Under the pieces are notes generated by a model that saw nothing but the letters and a program-made list of their open reading frames with translations, was not told the DNA's origin and did no database searches. From NCBI GenBank assembly GCA_032622095.1, contig CP136069.1:104436278-104500277 (forward strand): a stretch of 64,000 nt of DNA, in the 5' to 3' direction. The position numbers and the translations under genes were made by a program. Of the stretch, positions 1 through 12,765 are shown piece by piece. The first letter of the stretch is position 1. Each line of letters opens with the position of its first letter. This DNA is from Siphonodentalium dalli (lineage: Eukaryota; Mollusca; Scaphopoda; Gadilida; Siphonodentaliidae).

Positions 1-2050
1 GAGAGGGGTTGATCACTTTGGGACTCGGTTTCGGTGATGTATTACCATCCGTCACTGTTAACGAAACCGAGGGCTGAATATCACATACATCATGTCCGTT
101 CTCAGGTTCGTGTCCACTCCATGTGGGAAAATTTATAGTGTCGGATTGTAACCATGCGGGGCCAGAGTTTGTTTGACATCAACTGACTGCTTGAAATTCC
201 ACGACTCACAATGTCTGCAGGGTTATCTGTAGACTCACAATGATGCCAATCGCCAACGTTCGTTAACATTTTGATTTCAGCCACCCTGTTTGATATGAAC
301 ATTGGAAGATTTCTGGTTGAATTTAACCAGTACAACACGATCATACTGTCAGTCCACATCACAGTTTTTATTGGACGACTTAGTTGTAGAAATTTTATGA
401 CATTTGAAGCCATGCATGCGGCTATCAGAGCTGCCATCAGTTCCAATTGCGGAATTGTCAATGGTTTCAACGGAGCGACTCTACTTTTCACTAGAATGAA
501 CTGGGGCAAACATGAGTTACTTGATTTAAGGTAGCCCACCGTCCCATAAGCCTTGGCGCTCGCGTCAGCGAAGATATGCAGCTCTAGACTCTCATTGTCA
601 ATTTCAGAATCACTTATGCGGCCGTTGAACGTAAAATCTGACGCTCTTTGTAGATCATTTCGAACAGAAACCCACTCTTGCACGAACTCGCTAGGTACCA
701 ATTCATCCCGTTCTAAGTTTTGAAACCAAAGTTTTTGCATTAGGATTTTAGCACGGATTGTGATCGGTGAAACAAAACCTAATGGGTCGAACACGCTACA
801 GCTGTCACTCAATATCTGTCGTTTGGTTACAAGTTCACTATTGTTCATTTGTTCGCATGGGAGAGACAATGTGTCGGAGTCTGTACTCCAATGCAGGCCA
901 AGAACAGAAACAGTTTTTGACGAATCAGAAACGTTTTTGCTATCATGAACGAACATTAAATTGCCAGCTGCCATGATTTGTCGAGTTTGGTAGAAGTAGT
1001 TCATTTTCGGATTTGAAACTGGAGATGAAATTATAAAACATTGTTCAGTAAATTTTGAGAAACATCCGGCGATTCGGGTATGTTCATCATGAGATGTTTT
1101 AGGATTGTGGCATTTAATATAAATGGTGATGATTTCGCTCCGAACAACACAACATTGAACCTATAAACAACATCAAACGGTGATTCAGGGTCATTTGGAT
1201 CTGATAGCCACAAGAATCTTGTGAAGTTTTTATCATTGTCGGCTAAATTTACGTGCAAGAAGGCCTTTTCGACATCTGATACTACACCATATTTCTGTAA
1301 TCTGAATCGCACTAGAATTGCACACAAGTCATTTTGTAGAGCTGGACCCGATAACAAACAATCGTTTAGACTGGGAATAGATTTATTGTTCTTTATACAG
1401 CTGCAATCATATACTATCCTCATCGGCATTGTTGATGAAGTTTTGAAAACCGGGTGGTGTAGTATATAATGACAACTTCCCAATACGATTGCAGAAATCT
1501 CATCGCGGGGAACTTTTTCAGTGAAACCCTTCATAGTTTGTTCCTTAATAATTCTATCATAGTCATCATGTTGAGGTGGATATTTAGCGAGGCGACGAAC
1601 AGTGGATCTAGTTCTATTAGTAACAATGTTAAAGTTCGTAGATAATGGGGTGTGGTTTTCTGCCCATGGTAATTTGGCCATATATGATCCGTTCTCAAAC
1701 TGTATGAATTCACAATAAGTAGACAATACGTGTAGTTCATGATTACCTGTGGATGTCGGTGCGTCGATTCCAATTGACTCGAGATTCCAGAAGTTCTCAC
1801 GTTAAAATCGCTGTCGGAATGATCCATGAAGATGCTCATCATAGTTGCAGCATGACGTTTTTCTGTTGATTTACCAGCTGGTCCAGACAACAAGAATCCT
1901 AACTTTGACTTCACAGCCACTGGCACCTTTCACATGTTTTTCATCCATCACACTATAATAAAAGTCTGCACCAATGAGAATGTCAATCAGAAACGTGTCA
2001 TCGTCGCTTATCCCTTATTCCAACGTATCGTCTTTTGTTGTAGCGTCCAT
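1..2050 (-). mobile_element. BEL/Pao LTR retrotransposon relic (pol part)
   Basis: Minus-strand open frames carry, in order, a retropepsin-like/DUF1758 segment (about 2,040-1,800), a reverse transcriptase segment (about 1,726-1,031) and an RNase H/peptidase A17 segment (about 1,004-102). The order and sequence style are those of BEL/Pao pol. The integrase part would lie left of the window edge. No LTR is visible in the window. The copy is a broken fossil with several breaks, and its age looks moderate because the domains remain easy to recognise. Family assignment rests on recalled family features, not a search. Confidence 0.88.
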
Positions 2051-4470
2051 ATCGTCTTTTGACGTCTTTTGTTGATGGTTTAGATAATGAAGGGCACATA
2101 TTAAACCCTTTCTTCCATTGCTAGCTAGGCTTTAGATTTGCAAAATGTTCACTTAGAACACTGTTTTTGCCGACAAAATGTAAACAAACGAAATAGAAAC
2201 ACGTGGTTACGATGAACACGAAATTTGTTATCAGAGACGCTTCCTTGTTGATTGCGTTATGCGTGGCCGCGAGGGTAATCTATGTCACATATGTCAACTT
2301 GAAATTGATATTTATATTGGCAGGGACATATCCAGGCCGTTTTTCATACCGTTTACCGGTTTGGGTGCCCAAACTCCAGGCGCCCAAAAAAAAAAAAATT
2401 TTGTTTAAATATTTTTTCAATTTAGGTCCAAATTCATATCATAACAAGATACAAAACATTGATATGAAAATATATTGACATAAGACATTTAAGTTTAAAA
2501 AAGATTAAAGTTTAACAGTTGGAATCATACTGTAAAGTATGTTTGGCTTTATCTAGCTTTCACCTGTGAAAACTTCAAATAGTTCGAGTTCAGGTTTCTT
2601 ATCATTCAGCCTTCATACTTCAGTATTTCAATCATAGTCGGATTCCTTATGTCATTTTGCATTTTTGGTTTGTTAAAAGCGATCTGAAAATGGATTCTGT
2701 ATGCCCTGTGGGTGTGTTTTCAGGATTGACTTGTTTCCATTCTTGAATTTTGGCAGGTCGGCCTAAATCGGGGTCAACATAATTTTGAAAGCGTTTCGTA
2801 TTTACAGAAAATGGTGCCACCTGGTGTATGGTGATCGGTGCGATTTGAAAGTTCTCCAAACTACTAGAGTTAAGACCCTTTCATGTATTTTTGAAAAATT
2901 TTATGTGATCGGTTAATTTTTGTTGGCTACAGTTGTGATCAAAATTTAACACTGAGCCCTATTGAGATTTTAGTACTTTAGTATTTTGCGTATGATGATA
3001 TGCGTGTACTGATATTCCTAAATAATACTGCAACATAATACTGCAATAAGTATGCAACATAGATGTAGTTTTAAAAAGAATGGATGTGATCAGATGATTC
3101 TTGTTGGCTACACTTGCGATCAAAATTTAACACTGAACCCTATGGAGAATATCGTGTTATGCTCAAACGTTGATTGTAATATCACTTATTGGCAATCGTG
3201 CGCAACTATATATGAAGATTAACACTCGTGTTTGACCCACTATAACTATCCGGGATTTAATAGATGCAATATATGATATAGTTATGCCTCAAGATACAGT
3301 AATTGGCAAAAGTAAGTGTTGAATGGTTTTGTAATTTCGATAATATGCAGTCTGTTGAATCAAACGAAAATATTCCCAACAAGACTGAAGTATCACGATG
3401 TGATTACATATTAAGTTATTGTTCTATTTGGTACTTGTCTGTCTTGTTGTCCACTGACTAGTTTTTGAAGCCATATCGTTATCATAACGGGATGTAGTGT
3501 CACAAATACACAGGTATAGATGGTAGTTGTTCATTGTCATTAACTCAATCGTTGTCATCGGAGTCTGTCCCACATACACTGGGAGAATCTGTTTTCGCAG
3601 GATTTGTGCTTCTGATAAATGGACATTTCGGTGCAGCTAAGATCTTTACTATAGCGGTATAGGCTATGCTTTCACACTTCCCACGCCAGATACATTTGGC
3701 AAACTTCAGTACAGCGACTGAAACCCAACATTCACTATCAATATTCTAACCACAATTAATCTCCACGCTTCGTGTATAGCTGTCAAAATCATGAAAATTC
3801 GAATTTCCACTAAAGTTGATCTTAATGAGTAATATAGATATCAACTATAGTTGTATTTTCCTGAAAATTTCGAGTAGGTGCTTAGTAACCGTTACTAAGG
3901 AGCTATCGGGTGACAAAGTCTCCGGATCTTATAATGATCAGTGGCCTATGCAGAACATGGCTGCATAGTTTTAGACATACATGTGCCCAACTTTGAACAA
4001 AACCATCACCATGCGACTAGAAACTGACTAAATTAAGGCAATACCAATGAATGATCAGTACACCATTGTGGTATTTGATTAGCAACCGTTGCTAACCTTA
4101 ATTAAGACATTCGGTTCACTCTGACGGCCAGGTATATCTCAAATTTCACATTTTGGGTATTAACTTCATCGGAAACGCCAACACTATCGTTGAATTACAA
4201 CCCTATATATAAGCTATAATTGCAATTTCCAGTGAGTACCTGGTAGTTGTCTAGACTAAGTTTCTGTGTCACAATTTGAACATAACCAATACCATCCGAC
4301 TATAGACACTATCTAATTTATGGGGGAAATACCACGGCCCAGAGTGTTGATCGGTTCAAAGCCAAGTTTATTATTGGGGCAGAACGATCCATTAAGCCTA
4401 AGTCGATGGTTTGTTCACAACAGATGGAGTCATGATACATTGTGAAGGATGATGGAAGGGTCCCCTTGTC
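2051..4470. other. Non-coding stretch with minor repeats
   Basis: No convincing gene. A 40-bp block at 2,172-2,211 recurs with two differences at 11,041-11,080, so both are probably pieces of one interspersed repeat. An A-run (about 2,386-2,398) follows a short C-rich stretch. A diverged direct repeat pair of about 66 bp lies at 2,903-2,968 and 3,083-3,148; both contain the words TTGTTGGCTAC and TCAAAATTTAACACTGA. The rest is AT-rich unique-looking sequence. Confidence 0.5.
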
Positions 4471-4484
4471 TACCCTTACATTTC

Positions 4485-4860
4485 CCAAGTGTGTATAAGT
4501 GTCAAATAAGTGTTGCATAAGTGTAGGAAAAATTTTCCTCTAAGTGTGCACTTACAACCAAGTGTACAAGTCCAACAGTGGCAGTAAGAGTAGTGCAAGT
4601 GTAACATAAGTGTACAGTAAGTGTACGTTCCAACTATGTAAATGAGGTGAGTGTCATATAAGTGTATGATTCTAAAGTGTGGTATAAGTGTATGTTGGCA
4701 AGTGTAATATAAGTGTATAATAATTGCAAGTGTTTTATAAGTGTAAGTTCTGAATGGGGTTGTAAGTGTATTGTAAGTGTACAATGGTGATTGTGATGCA
4801 AGTGTATTATATAAGTGTATAGTACATGTATCAGTAAAATAAGTGTATATCATAGATGGG
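4485..4860 (+). repeat. Left AAGTGTA array
   Basis: I count 21 occurrences of AAGTGT in about 375 bp, nearly all on the plus strand and mostly written TAAGTGTA, spaced irregularly by 10-30 bp. Irregular spacing argues for repeated protein-binding sites rather than a simple satellite. An open frame here translates only the repeat and is not a gene. Confidence 0.75.
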
Positions 4861-5134
4861 CATGCACATATTAAATTTCACTATCAAAGATGGCAATTGA
4901 TGCATTAATCAAGGGAATCACATTCACAATGGTTTAGACTGATAAAATACTTTATTATATTATATTAATAATGTTTTAATATATAAATCATCTATCAATT
5001 AGGTTCCTTGGCTCAATAAATATATTTCATAAATCTGGTGCTGATATGCGAAGTTTGAATGAGCTGAAGTATCTTCAAGCTTGTCTCTTCCTGTTAGTCT
5101 TTACTCCACTTATGTCATGATGTCCATGTCATAT

Positions 5135-5383
5135 TCAGTACGATGTCCCATTTAAAGCATGCAGTGCCTGCTGTGGGATGTTTAGTTTAGCACGGAGAGT
5201 GAGAGAAATTTGCAAACGTTGGCATGACCGATTCCAGTTTTTTTTTGCCAAAAAAGCTGTAAGCGAGTCATTTTTTTCTTCTTCTGATGTCACATTGTCT
5301 CTGAGATGATCCAAATTCCAATGTGCTCTGTGTGCCCAGTCTACCCCTCCACCAAAATTAGTTTTGTCCGGTATCACAAGCAT
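5135..5383 (-). pseudogene. Unrecognised coding-like fragment in the TA transposon
   Basis: An 82-codon minus-strand frame of mixed, protein-like composition, with acidic and basic residues and no low-complexity. Upstream on the same strand (about 5,530-5,420) another short frame has similar character. The pieces do not form one continuous frame, which suggests either exons or decay. I do not recognise a domain. The position inside a TIR-bounded element suggests a remnant of its own protein, but a captured host exon is equally possible. Confidence 0.3.
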
Positions 5384-5657
5384 TTGGACAAGACGTCAAT
5401 ATGATTGAAATTGAATCCATGATCAGTCCTCTTGGCGAGTCTTGCCAACATTGGGCAACAATGAAACATGCGAGAGATCAATCACTGAATCAGCTGGACG
5501 ACAGCCATCACTCTCCGATTGAGAACTATCACTTTTAAATAAATGTATGTTGTATATCTGAATTTAGCGCACGTTTCCATCGGTTATAATCTGTATGCAT
5601 CCAGTGTGACTTTACTGTTGACATTTAATTTCTCAATGTCATCGTGTCATTGTAGGA

Positions 5658-5795
5658 TCAACGGAACAAACTTCGCCTATTTGCGTAATTATTTGCCGAA
5701 TTCAGCCTCCTACCACCTGTTCTATCTCTAGTGTGTTTAGTTCCTTTCTTCTTTTTGCCAAATTGTTGAATTGTTTTGGCTTTTCTCGCCGTCAT
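5658..5795 (-). CDS. Short basic ORF at the head of the transposon coding region
   Basis: A 45-codon frame beginning MTARKAKTIQQFGKKKKGTK, very rich in Lys and Arg and resembling an N-terminal nuclear-localisation segment. It could be a first exon, since the frame is short and more coding-like sequence follows downstream on the minus strand. An NRF-1-like palindrome lies 86 bp upstream. No domain is recognised. It may be a fragment of the transposon's own protein. Confidence 0.3.
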   Translation of the reverse strand: MTARKAKTIQQFGKKKKGTKHTRDRTGGRRLNSANNYANRRSLFR

Positions 5796-5880
5796 TTTCG
5801 TAAATGAAAGCTGTTGTCAAATAAAATGCAGATGAAATTTAAATTTGATTTCTTGACCGCCGAATGACCAGAATGTGGTC

Positions 5881-5892
5881 TGCGCATGCGCA
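5881..5892. promoter_or_regulatory. NRF-1-like palindrome TGCGCATGCGCA
   Basis: A perfect 12-bp match to the palindromic NRF-1 consensus, in an otherwise AT-rich region and 86 bp upstream of the minus-strand ATG at 5,795. It could be a promoter element of the transposon. The same core also appears in the unrelated Helitron-like repeat near 48,300-48,660, so chance or repeat origin cannot be excluded. Confidence 0.3.
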
Positions 5893-6747
5893 TGTAGTCA
5901 CCGTCACAGTCACGTGTTAGCTTTTAGCCAATCGTATGCTCAGTTCTAGGATATCAATTGATTTAGACAGGGATTTCCCTATAAAATGATGACATCAGAG
6001 GACAATGTTTACACACAGCGATATGGGATTAAATTCCCCATACACGAACACGTGGGCAGAAAGCCCCAAGCATTTACTTTGGGAGATTTACAGTGGGTCG
6101 ATAATCACACGTATATACAGTTAAACTTTGTTATTTTTGATACATTTTACGTTAAATTAAAAACAGATAGCAGGTACATATACCTACTTCTCCGAGAATG
6201 TTAAAAACAATTTTTATCTGTTCATCATTAGGCCTATTTTATTGTCACGAAATTACGCTAACTTAGTAACTATCGAAGTTTTTGCCATAAAAAAACCCCG
6301 ATAAAAATAATTCTATTTGGGAGTATTGCACGTCAAAATTACGGGTTTAGAAACGATTTTTATTATACTTAATTCTGATCTGCGTCGTCAAACTACTATC
6401 ATACAACATTTCTATATTCGTAATGGCCATTTTTTGACTGCAGGGTGTTTGGAAACACAATCATTGAAGCTTTCATATACGCCAATTTCAATATACGTGA
6501 TAACAACCAATTTTCATTGTTTCTATGACAAACATTTTGCAGTTAATAAATTGTAGATATACACTTATATATCTTTATTTTAGCACAAAAGATTCATAAA
6601 ATTTATTACTATCGGAATATAAATAACAGAAAAACGAAATACCTGTAATTTCAAAATTGAAAAAGTTCATATTTAATACAAGACGGCAATTATATAGTAC
6701 AAATGTGCGAGGCTCTGAGCAGTATTCCTGAACATATCCATATCAAA

Positions 6748-7105
6748 GTTTGATAAGTGTGGTATAAGTGTTGATAAATTTTTCCAAAGTTCCATGTGGG
6801 GCAGTGTTCCCAAAACATTTTAAAAGTATAAGTATCATCAGTGTGTCATAAGTGTAGAGAGAACTTTTCAAAGTACCATAAGTGTAGCTGTAAGTGTGGG
6901 CAGCATTCCCAAAGATTTTCAAAGTCTCAAAAGTGTAGAGCAAGTGTACACTTATTACAACACTTACACTACACTTACGAAATAAGTGTACATTTCGAAA
7001 AAAGTGAGTGTGGTACAAGTGTACTGAATTAAAAAACAAAAGCTACAAGTGTACTATAAGTGTATACCTGAACTACACTTACAATGAAAGTGTACACTTA
7101 GAAAA
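6748..7105. repeat. Right AAGTGTA array (both orientations)
   Basis: A second cluster of AAGTGT words. The inner part is mainly plus-strand, while from about 6,948 on both AAGTGTA and TACACTT occur, so local hairpins can form. It mirrors the left array of the same element. Confidence 0.7.
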
Positions 7106-7330
7106 TATAAGGGTATGTTCTTCAACACATTATTGCCCCCTGCACTGTGTCACTTAAATCTTAATGTGTTGTACTACATATAAGACCAACTACATAATGC
7201 ACATATATGTCTTTTTATAAATAAATTCTCTCTTAGAAAGTATCCAGATATGTCTTGCCTATTTATAAGGGTGTAAATTGCTATGTTGACTAAGATGTTA
7301 ATTTAGTATGTGAAACATGTGTCTTGGGGT

Positions 7331-7351
7331 GGGGGGGGGGGGGGGGGGGGG
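7331..7351 (+). repeat. G21 homopolymer
   Basis: A run of 21 G within a 25-bp purine tract. Length is likely to be unstable and prone to sequencing error. Similar runs occur at about 36,950, 45,769 and 61,165 (G) and at 61,481 (C). Confidence 0.9.
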
Positions 7352-8079
7352 TGTTGTAATGAGTGGACGGAGAAAGTGTCTTCTTTATCATCAGATGGAC
7401 CAGGATGAACATAGTTTAAACTCCCAATTTGGATAAACCTGATCAGGAAATATAGAACAACCATATATGCCCAGCAATATCAGCAATACTTATGAACATG
7501 ATAACAAATCAATTGTTTAAAATTTGAAACAATACCAGCTTATTCACATGTATGGCTAAACGTATCATTGGCATAGATGAGTTGTTTGTAATTGTTACAT
7601 TGATGTTGGTCGGGTTTCTCCAAATTTAATACTAAAACAGAATGATCCATAGCCCTAGCTTGGCATGAAAATATAAAAAAAAATCTACATGACCGAACAA
7701 TTTTAACATGCAGTGGCTGACACTTACATACATATGACTCGCATATTTGTTAGCACACAACTCCGTATTGTGCAGTACTTCATCCTGGCAATAAACATTA
7801 ATTTTGTCAATTGATGAAAAAACACCATCAATCAATTTACAATGACATTCTGAAACTTTAGTCTTGATAAACATTACATTTGTAGAATAGTGGACATTAT
7901 CACTGAGGCACGTGGTTGTATATGATTGATGTGAACCAAATTTTTATCAACTACTGTATCTGGTGGCCTGACTGTATTGCAAGTTACTTTTGTAAAATTA
8001 CATGTAGCTACAGTTGTAGATTACATGCAAAAGCCAAGCATATATGATAGCCATTAAAGGTCCATCACTGTGAACATCT
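7352..8079. other. No gene seen
   Basis: AT-rich sequence. A minus-strand frame of 80 codons (7,632-7,874) has no recognisable domain and is probably fortuitous. Confidence 0.4.
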
Positions 8080-8144
8080 GAGTAAATTGTCAAACTGTCT
8101 ATAGGGTTCAACTTGAACCCTATAGACAGTTTGACAATTTACTC
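8080..8144. repeat. Near-perfect 65-bp palindrome
   Basis: Arms 8,080-8,111 and 8,113-8,144 are exact reverse complements over 32 bp, separated by one base. The arms contain CTATAGGGTTCAA and its complement. This is either a recent foldback duplication or a small hairpin element. The flank at 8,150-8,185 resembles, in reverse, the repeat pair at 2,903 and 3,083. Confidence 0.9.
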
Positions 8145-8263
8145 ACTTCAACGTTCAACATTTTGATCGCAACTGTGGTACTGTACCCGCGGAGACTTAT
8201 CTGATGACACCAATATTCTCAAAAATACATTTCAGAGTCATACTTGATATATGTGCATAATTT

Positions 8264-9180
8264 CAACTCACACAATTCATGATAAGACTAATCGTGTTAG
8301 TTAATATGTGTATAATCAGGAAACGCTCTTTAAATTCTTAAAACCGTCCAAACAATTTGTTTCCAGTAAAATGTCAGACTGGAAACAAGTAGACTCTGAA
8401 AGTAGACCGCCATATTTGATACTTTTGTTAATTTTGTTAATTACAACTCACACAGTCCACCATAAGGTTAGTTATGAGGATTAATATTTGCACAATGAAC
8501 GCTCTTTAAATTGTTAAAACACTCCAAAAACATTTTTTTTCCAATAAAATTTCAACTGGACACAAGTAAACTCTGAAAGTAGACACGCTATTGATAAATA
8601 AACTGTTCGCATGTCGTCTTTGACATTCCGAAATTGCATTACTGATTTTTTCGACCAAACGAATCTGACTTGTGAAATCAGCTAGGGTGGGGGTAGGTTT
8701 AGCTTTTCTGTAATATCTTTACCAAAAATTGATGTATCAAAGTTTTGTTTGTGACATATGATCAAGATATTCTTGTAGATTGTTCATGTTCGCCTATACA
8801 TGATGTAGCTGATTTTAAGAATATACAATACCTTAATATTTGGGAAAGAAAGTTGAAAATGCTGATGATTTTATGATCAAATTTCACATTAAGATATGTA
8901 ATTATGCAATTTGTGGCAAGATCTCTCCATGTTTTTCGATTTCCAGGTACAAAGAAAGTCACTTACCGAACTTGCTATGCGTAATAGCATGTTTTTATTA
9001 CCAAGTGGATGGGAAAAAAATAGAGGGGTACACAAACAAAAGCCTCACACAAACCTGTTTCCACTAAAATATCAAGCTGGAAACAGGTAGATTCTGAAAA
9101 TAGACACACTGGTGGTATAGAAACCGTTCTCATATCGCTTTTAACATTCCGAAAACGCGCGACCATTTTTTTTCGATATA
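8264..9180 (+). repeat. Degenerate direct repeats of about 180 bp
   Basis: Two diverged tandem units (about 8,264-8,435 and 8,443-8,590) share CAACTCACACA, ACGCTCTTTAAATT, a GTTTCCAGTAAAAT-like word and ACTCTGAAAGTAGAC. A third partial unit lies at about 9,050-9,165. The last two units share a following word, CATTCCGAAA. No coding potential is seen. Confidence 0.6.
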
Positions 9181-9794
9181 AGGAATCCCACTAAAATACA
9201 GTACAGGAATAATTGCAATTTGATCAAATCAACCTGGTTATCAGGTGGGATCTCATAATACCAAATGGAAAATTAACAAAGAGATCACTACTAATAGTAA
9301 TTACTAACTTAATGGACATTGTTTCTGTACAAGTATATTATGTATAAGTCTTTCACTTGAATTTTTGAAAATAGCCTATTATATGAATTAGAGTGATAAT
9401 GGTAAGTCTCATTTCAAGCAGGATAAGCATAATCCATTGAACCAAAAGATATCTGACAATAACTTATAAGCATTTCCAATCCATACATATATAAAAATTT
9501 CCAAAGTTATGCTGGGAAACATGATCAATTTGACCTCTCAGTAAAATTCAAAACAAATGACTCAAAGAGCCCTAGATTAGCTCTCAATGCAATGGATTTT
9601 AAAAACAATTCCAGGGGTTAGAATGTACCCCCACCATCAGCAGGGGTCACCCCACTCCCAAACCTCCTTCCACTCAGACCTTCAGGATATGCCTTTGGCA
9701 TATCATTGCCCCAAAACAGGTGTCCCCAAAAAATCCCTGGGTCTTTCACTGATTGGATTATGTATTATTTGTTAGGTGGCGATTTTATATTATA
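9181..9794. other. No gene seen
   Basis: AT-rich intergenic sequence without recognisable domains or clear repeats. The short frame at 9,587-9,775 has no support. Confidence 0.4.
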
Positions 9795-9945
9795 CAGTTA
9801 TCGCCCGCGATTGAGTGAGACACGGGGATTTGTCGCCCGCTCGAGACCTGGAATGTCACCCGAGGACCGCCAGGCCCGAGGGTGACATTCCAGGTCGAGA
9901 GCGGCGACAAATCCCCGTGTCTCACGAAAACAAGGGTGATAACTG
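9795..9945. repeat. GC-rich long inverted repeat
   Basis: The left arm (about 9,795-9,861) and right arm (about 9,880-9,945) pair over about 60 bp with few mismatches; the inner 45 bp, including GAGACACGGGGATTTGTCGC, are nearly perfect. The loop is about 18 bp. It is GC-rich against an AT-rich background. The word TCGCCCGC recurs at 10,812, next to the palindrome TTACCCTCGAGGGTAA (10,783-10,798), so it may be one end of a larger unrecognised element. Confidence 0.8.
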
Positions 9946-12765
9946 TTTTGTTATCTGACAATGGAGTACACACGAACCTCCTTAATAGCAGGCATAAATG
10001 CGCGCATATATTCTTTAATACAGTTCGAAAAGTTAATTTTATGTTGGAATCATCGCTACTTAGAAAATAAAACATTCATAATCTGGATCAGATATTCTCC
10101 GGTCAGTTTTCTGGTTGCATTGTGGAAATCGGTTCACGGAAAGAGGAGTAAAGCAATTTTGAAGTTGAGTAGCCATGCAGCGAAATGTTCGGTTTCGTAT
10201 CAAATGAGCGTGAAGACGCCGACAGACGTGTTAATTTCCAGAATGCTAAAATGTGGAACTAACACGTTGTAGTAGTGCAAAAAGAAATTGACATCTGTCA
10301 TAGATCGTTACGCAACATACGGGTATTCTCTGAAGTCTGATGAATGTATTGAAGAAAAGAAATAATCAGTTGATAAACATCAAAGAGTGGCTATTTGATC
10401 TAGTACATAAACGTAGTTGTAACGTATGTACATCGTATGTGCAATTGTCTGCAGCATACCAACTACATAATAAGGTTTATCTATTTGTCCCACGGTCTTT
10501 ATTATTGATATAAAAAGGTCCAATATGAATATTACACCTTATAACAGATATGTGTCTATGATAACACCATTTATACATAGCGTGCTTTAATTGCAAATAA
10601 AAAACCACACAATTATGCAAATTAGCAAACACCACAGTTCGCGGTTGTTATGAAACGGTGGGGTTTATAAAAACAGTGTTTTTCGAAATTATCAGAGAGC
10701 TGTCAGAGAATCTCTGCGCGGTGAGTTCTTTGTAGTTCTATGTTTACTGGTAACAGCTGAGCGGTCAATAACTGAGACAATGTTACCCTCGAGGGTAATA
10801 TGGTGATTTATCGCCCGCCATGTGACGCACTCTCAGCCAATCAGAAGAGAGGAAAATGGATGAAGGATAACAATTTCAAATAGTGCAATGGCCAATGTAA
10901 ACTTGTTTCCCAGTCCCAAATAAAACGGCCACAGCGAAGCAAAATCTCAGCATAACGGTTGCGGAACTGGCCACTGGGATGTTTTTCCTGTCGAGTTCCA
11001 TTATAATTGTCACTTCAGCCGTGAAAAAAATATATTGGCTGACAAAATGTAAACAAACGAAACAGAAACACGTGGTTGCGTACTAGTACTTTCGACGAAG
11101 ATGGAATTTGTCTCAATATTTAATTTAGGTGAACCTGTCCACAAAACCAAATGTTATGGAACATATTCACTAAGTGTCACAATTGGTGAATTTGATTACT
11201 CGAACATTGCAATTCCAAATTGATGACTCACAGTGGATCTTTTATGCTTTTATTGCACAAATTTACTTTGCGAAATCAGGTTATGTCGGAGCATCGGAAT
11301 ATTATTTCCGGTTGTAATGTAACTACGGACGCGCGTCCCGTTGTGTTGTGATATCGGCGGGATTCTGAACGCATAATTAAAAACTTTGTTTATATATATA
11401 ATCTACAAATTTAGTACAATAAATTGATGAGATATTATTTTATATATCCATCTGTTCAAGATTTCAAATACGCCGCGCAAAAGACCCTCGACTGATCGAT
11501 CGAGAAAGAAATCAATATAAAAAGTAAATATCTCCCGGTTTGACATCAAGTCAGCCCAATGCGAGTGTTTCTAAAAAAGGCTCGTTCACAATTCACATGC
11601 AACTATCTCAAATTCATTTTGGGAAGATTCTTTGTGTGTATGCATATATAATTACCAAGTATAAAGTAATAGGGTATCAACGCAATATCGATAAAACAGA
11701 ATATTCCAAGCGGCACATTAGAGCACCAGCTGGCAATAATGCTGACGTCTTATGGCTAAGTTAGCCCACTGCCGTTTTGAACAATTCGCGATCGTTTTCT
11801 GTGATCTAATTAGCATCAATGGAATACTCCACCCCTAAACTTGAGCCAATGAAATCAGTTCACACATAATGAATGGTTCTAATAATTGATTTCATTGGTT
11901 GTCAATGAAAACATTTAATAATATCAACAAAAAGAGACCTTTGAACATGTGCTTTTTGCACAAAAATTTAACAAAGCAACGTGACGTAATTGCTAATATT
12001 TTGCGCTTTTATCGGAAATCTTTTTACGACTTTTGTCAAATCATGGTTTATATGATTCATTCACATCTAATATAAAGACTTTTGGTTGAATTATTTAATT
12101 TTTGTTTTAAAAATCATGAATTATTTTTTTTCAATCAGGACAGGAGTACGTGGGTAAACAAACTTAAAGGACATAGTCATAGGTTCCATAAATTGGCATA
12201 AACTGTTATTTTTTGACTCGTATGCATGATAAAATGAAGATAAACAGATGTTTATGGCCACATATTTAGTTCGTCTACTGGTTTATGTCTCCATTATCGT
12301 ATACCCACAACTGTGAGAGCATGTTTGTTGTTGCATATCTGCTGATACACATGGTACATGCTGTGGCCAGTGTGGGGAAAACACCCAATTATGTTATAAC
12401 GTCAAATACCTGTTGGCTAACGTAATTACCTTCATACCTGGTGACGTTGGCTATTAGATGAGCGGTCTTGGCCCCAACTGGGCTTATTTTTCGAGTTTAA
12501 TTTTTTTCTTTACACACGGAAAAATTATACATCATATGAAAGTAGAAGATGTAGGCTTCATGTTCCGCCCTGCTGTGAAATGTGAAAGTGGTGCCATTGC
12601 CATGGAAACAGAATGTAAACAATGTAGACACAGTTTGATATTAAACCATTTCCGTAAATGGTAAAAACTAATTTAAGCCATTCTAGGACAGGAACAGATG
12701 TTGAAGATCATTTATTGATGATTTGTCCACTATAACTATGTTCCAACGATTCCAGTATTAAATAT
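9946..12765. other. Non-coding stretch
   Basis: No recognisable gene. It holds the 16-bp perfect palindrome at 10,783-10,798 and the 40-bp block at 11,041-11,080 shared with 2,172-2,211. Open frames at 9,961-10,272 and 11,540-11,764 lack any domain and have AT-driven composition. Confidence 0.45.

Larger units (their letters stand above)
4471..7115. mobile_element. TA-flanked DNA transposon with AAGTGTA subterminal arrays
   Basis: The left end reads TACCCTTACATTTCCCAAGT and the reverse complement of the right end reads TACCCTTATATTTTCTAAGT, so about 18 of the first 22 bases match as terminal inverted repeats. If the outer TA is the target duplication, the TIR begins CCCTTA. Both ends hold dense arrays of the 7-mer AAGTGTA, as expected of multiple transposase-binding sites. 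The 2.6 kb interior carries minus-strand coding-like fragments. The superfamily is not recognised; TA duplication would fit Tc1/mariner-like or related groups. This is inferred from a single copy. Confidence 0.6.

Noticed and set aside
4476-4853. 125-codon minus-strand frame
   Set aside because: It is a translation of the AAGTGTA array (repeated Thr-Tyr-Asn-Thr-Leu pattern).
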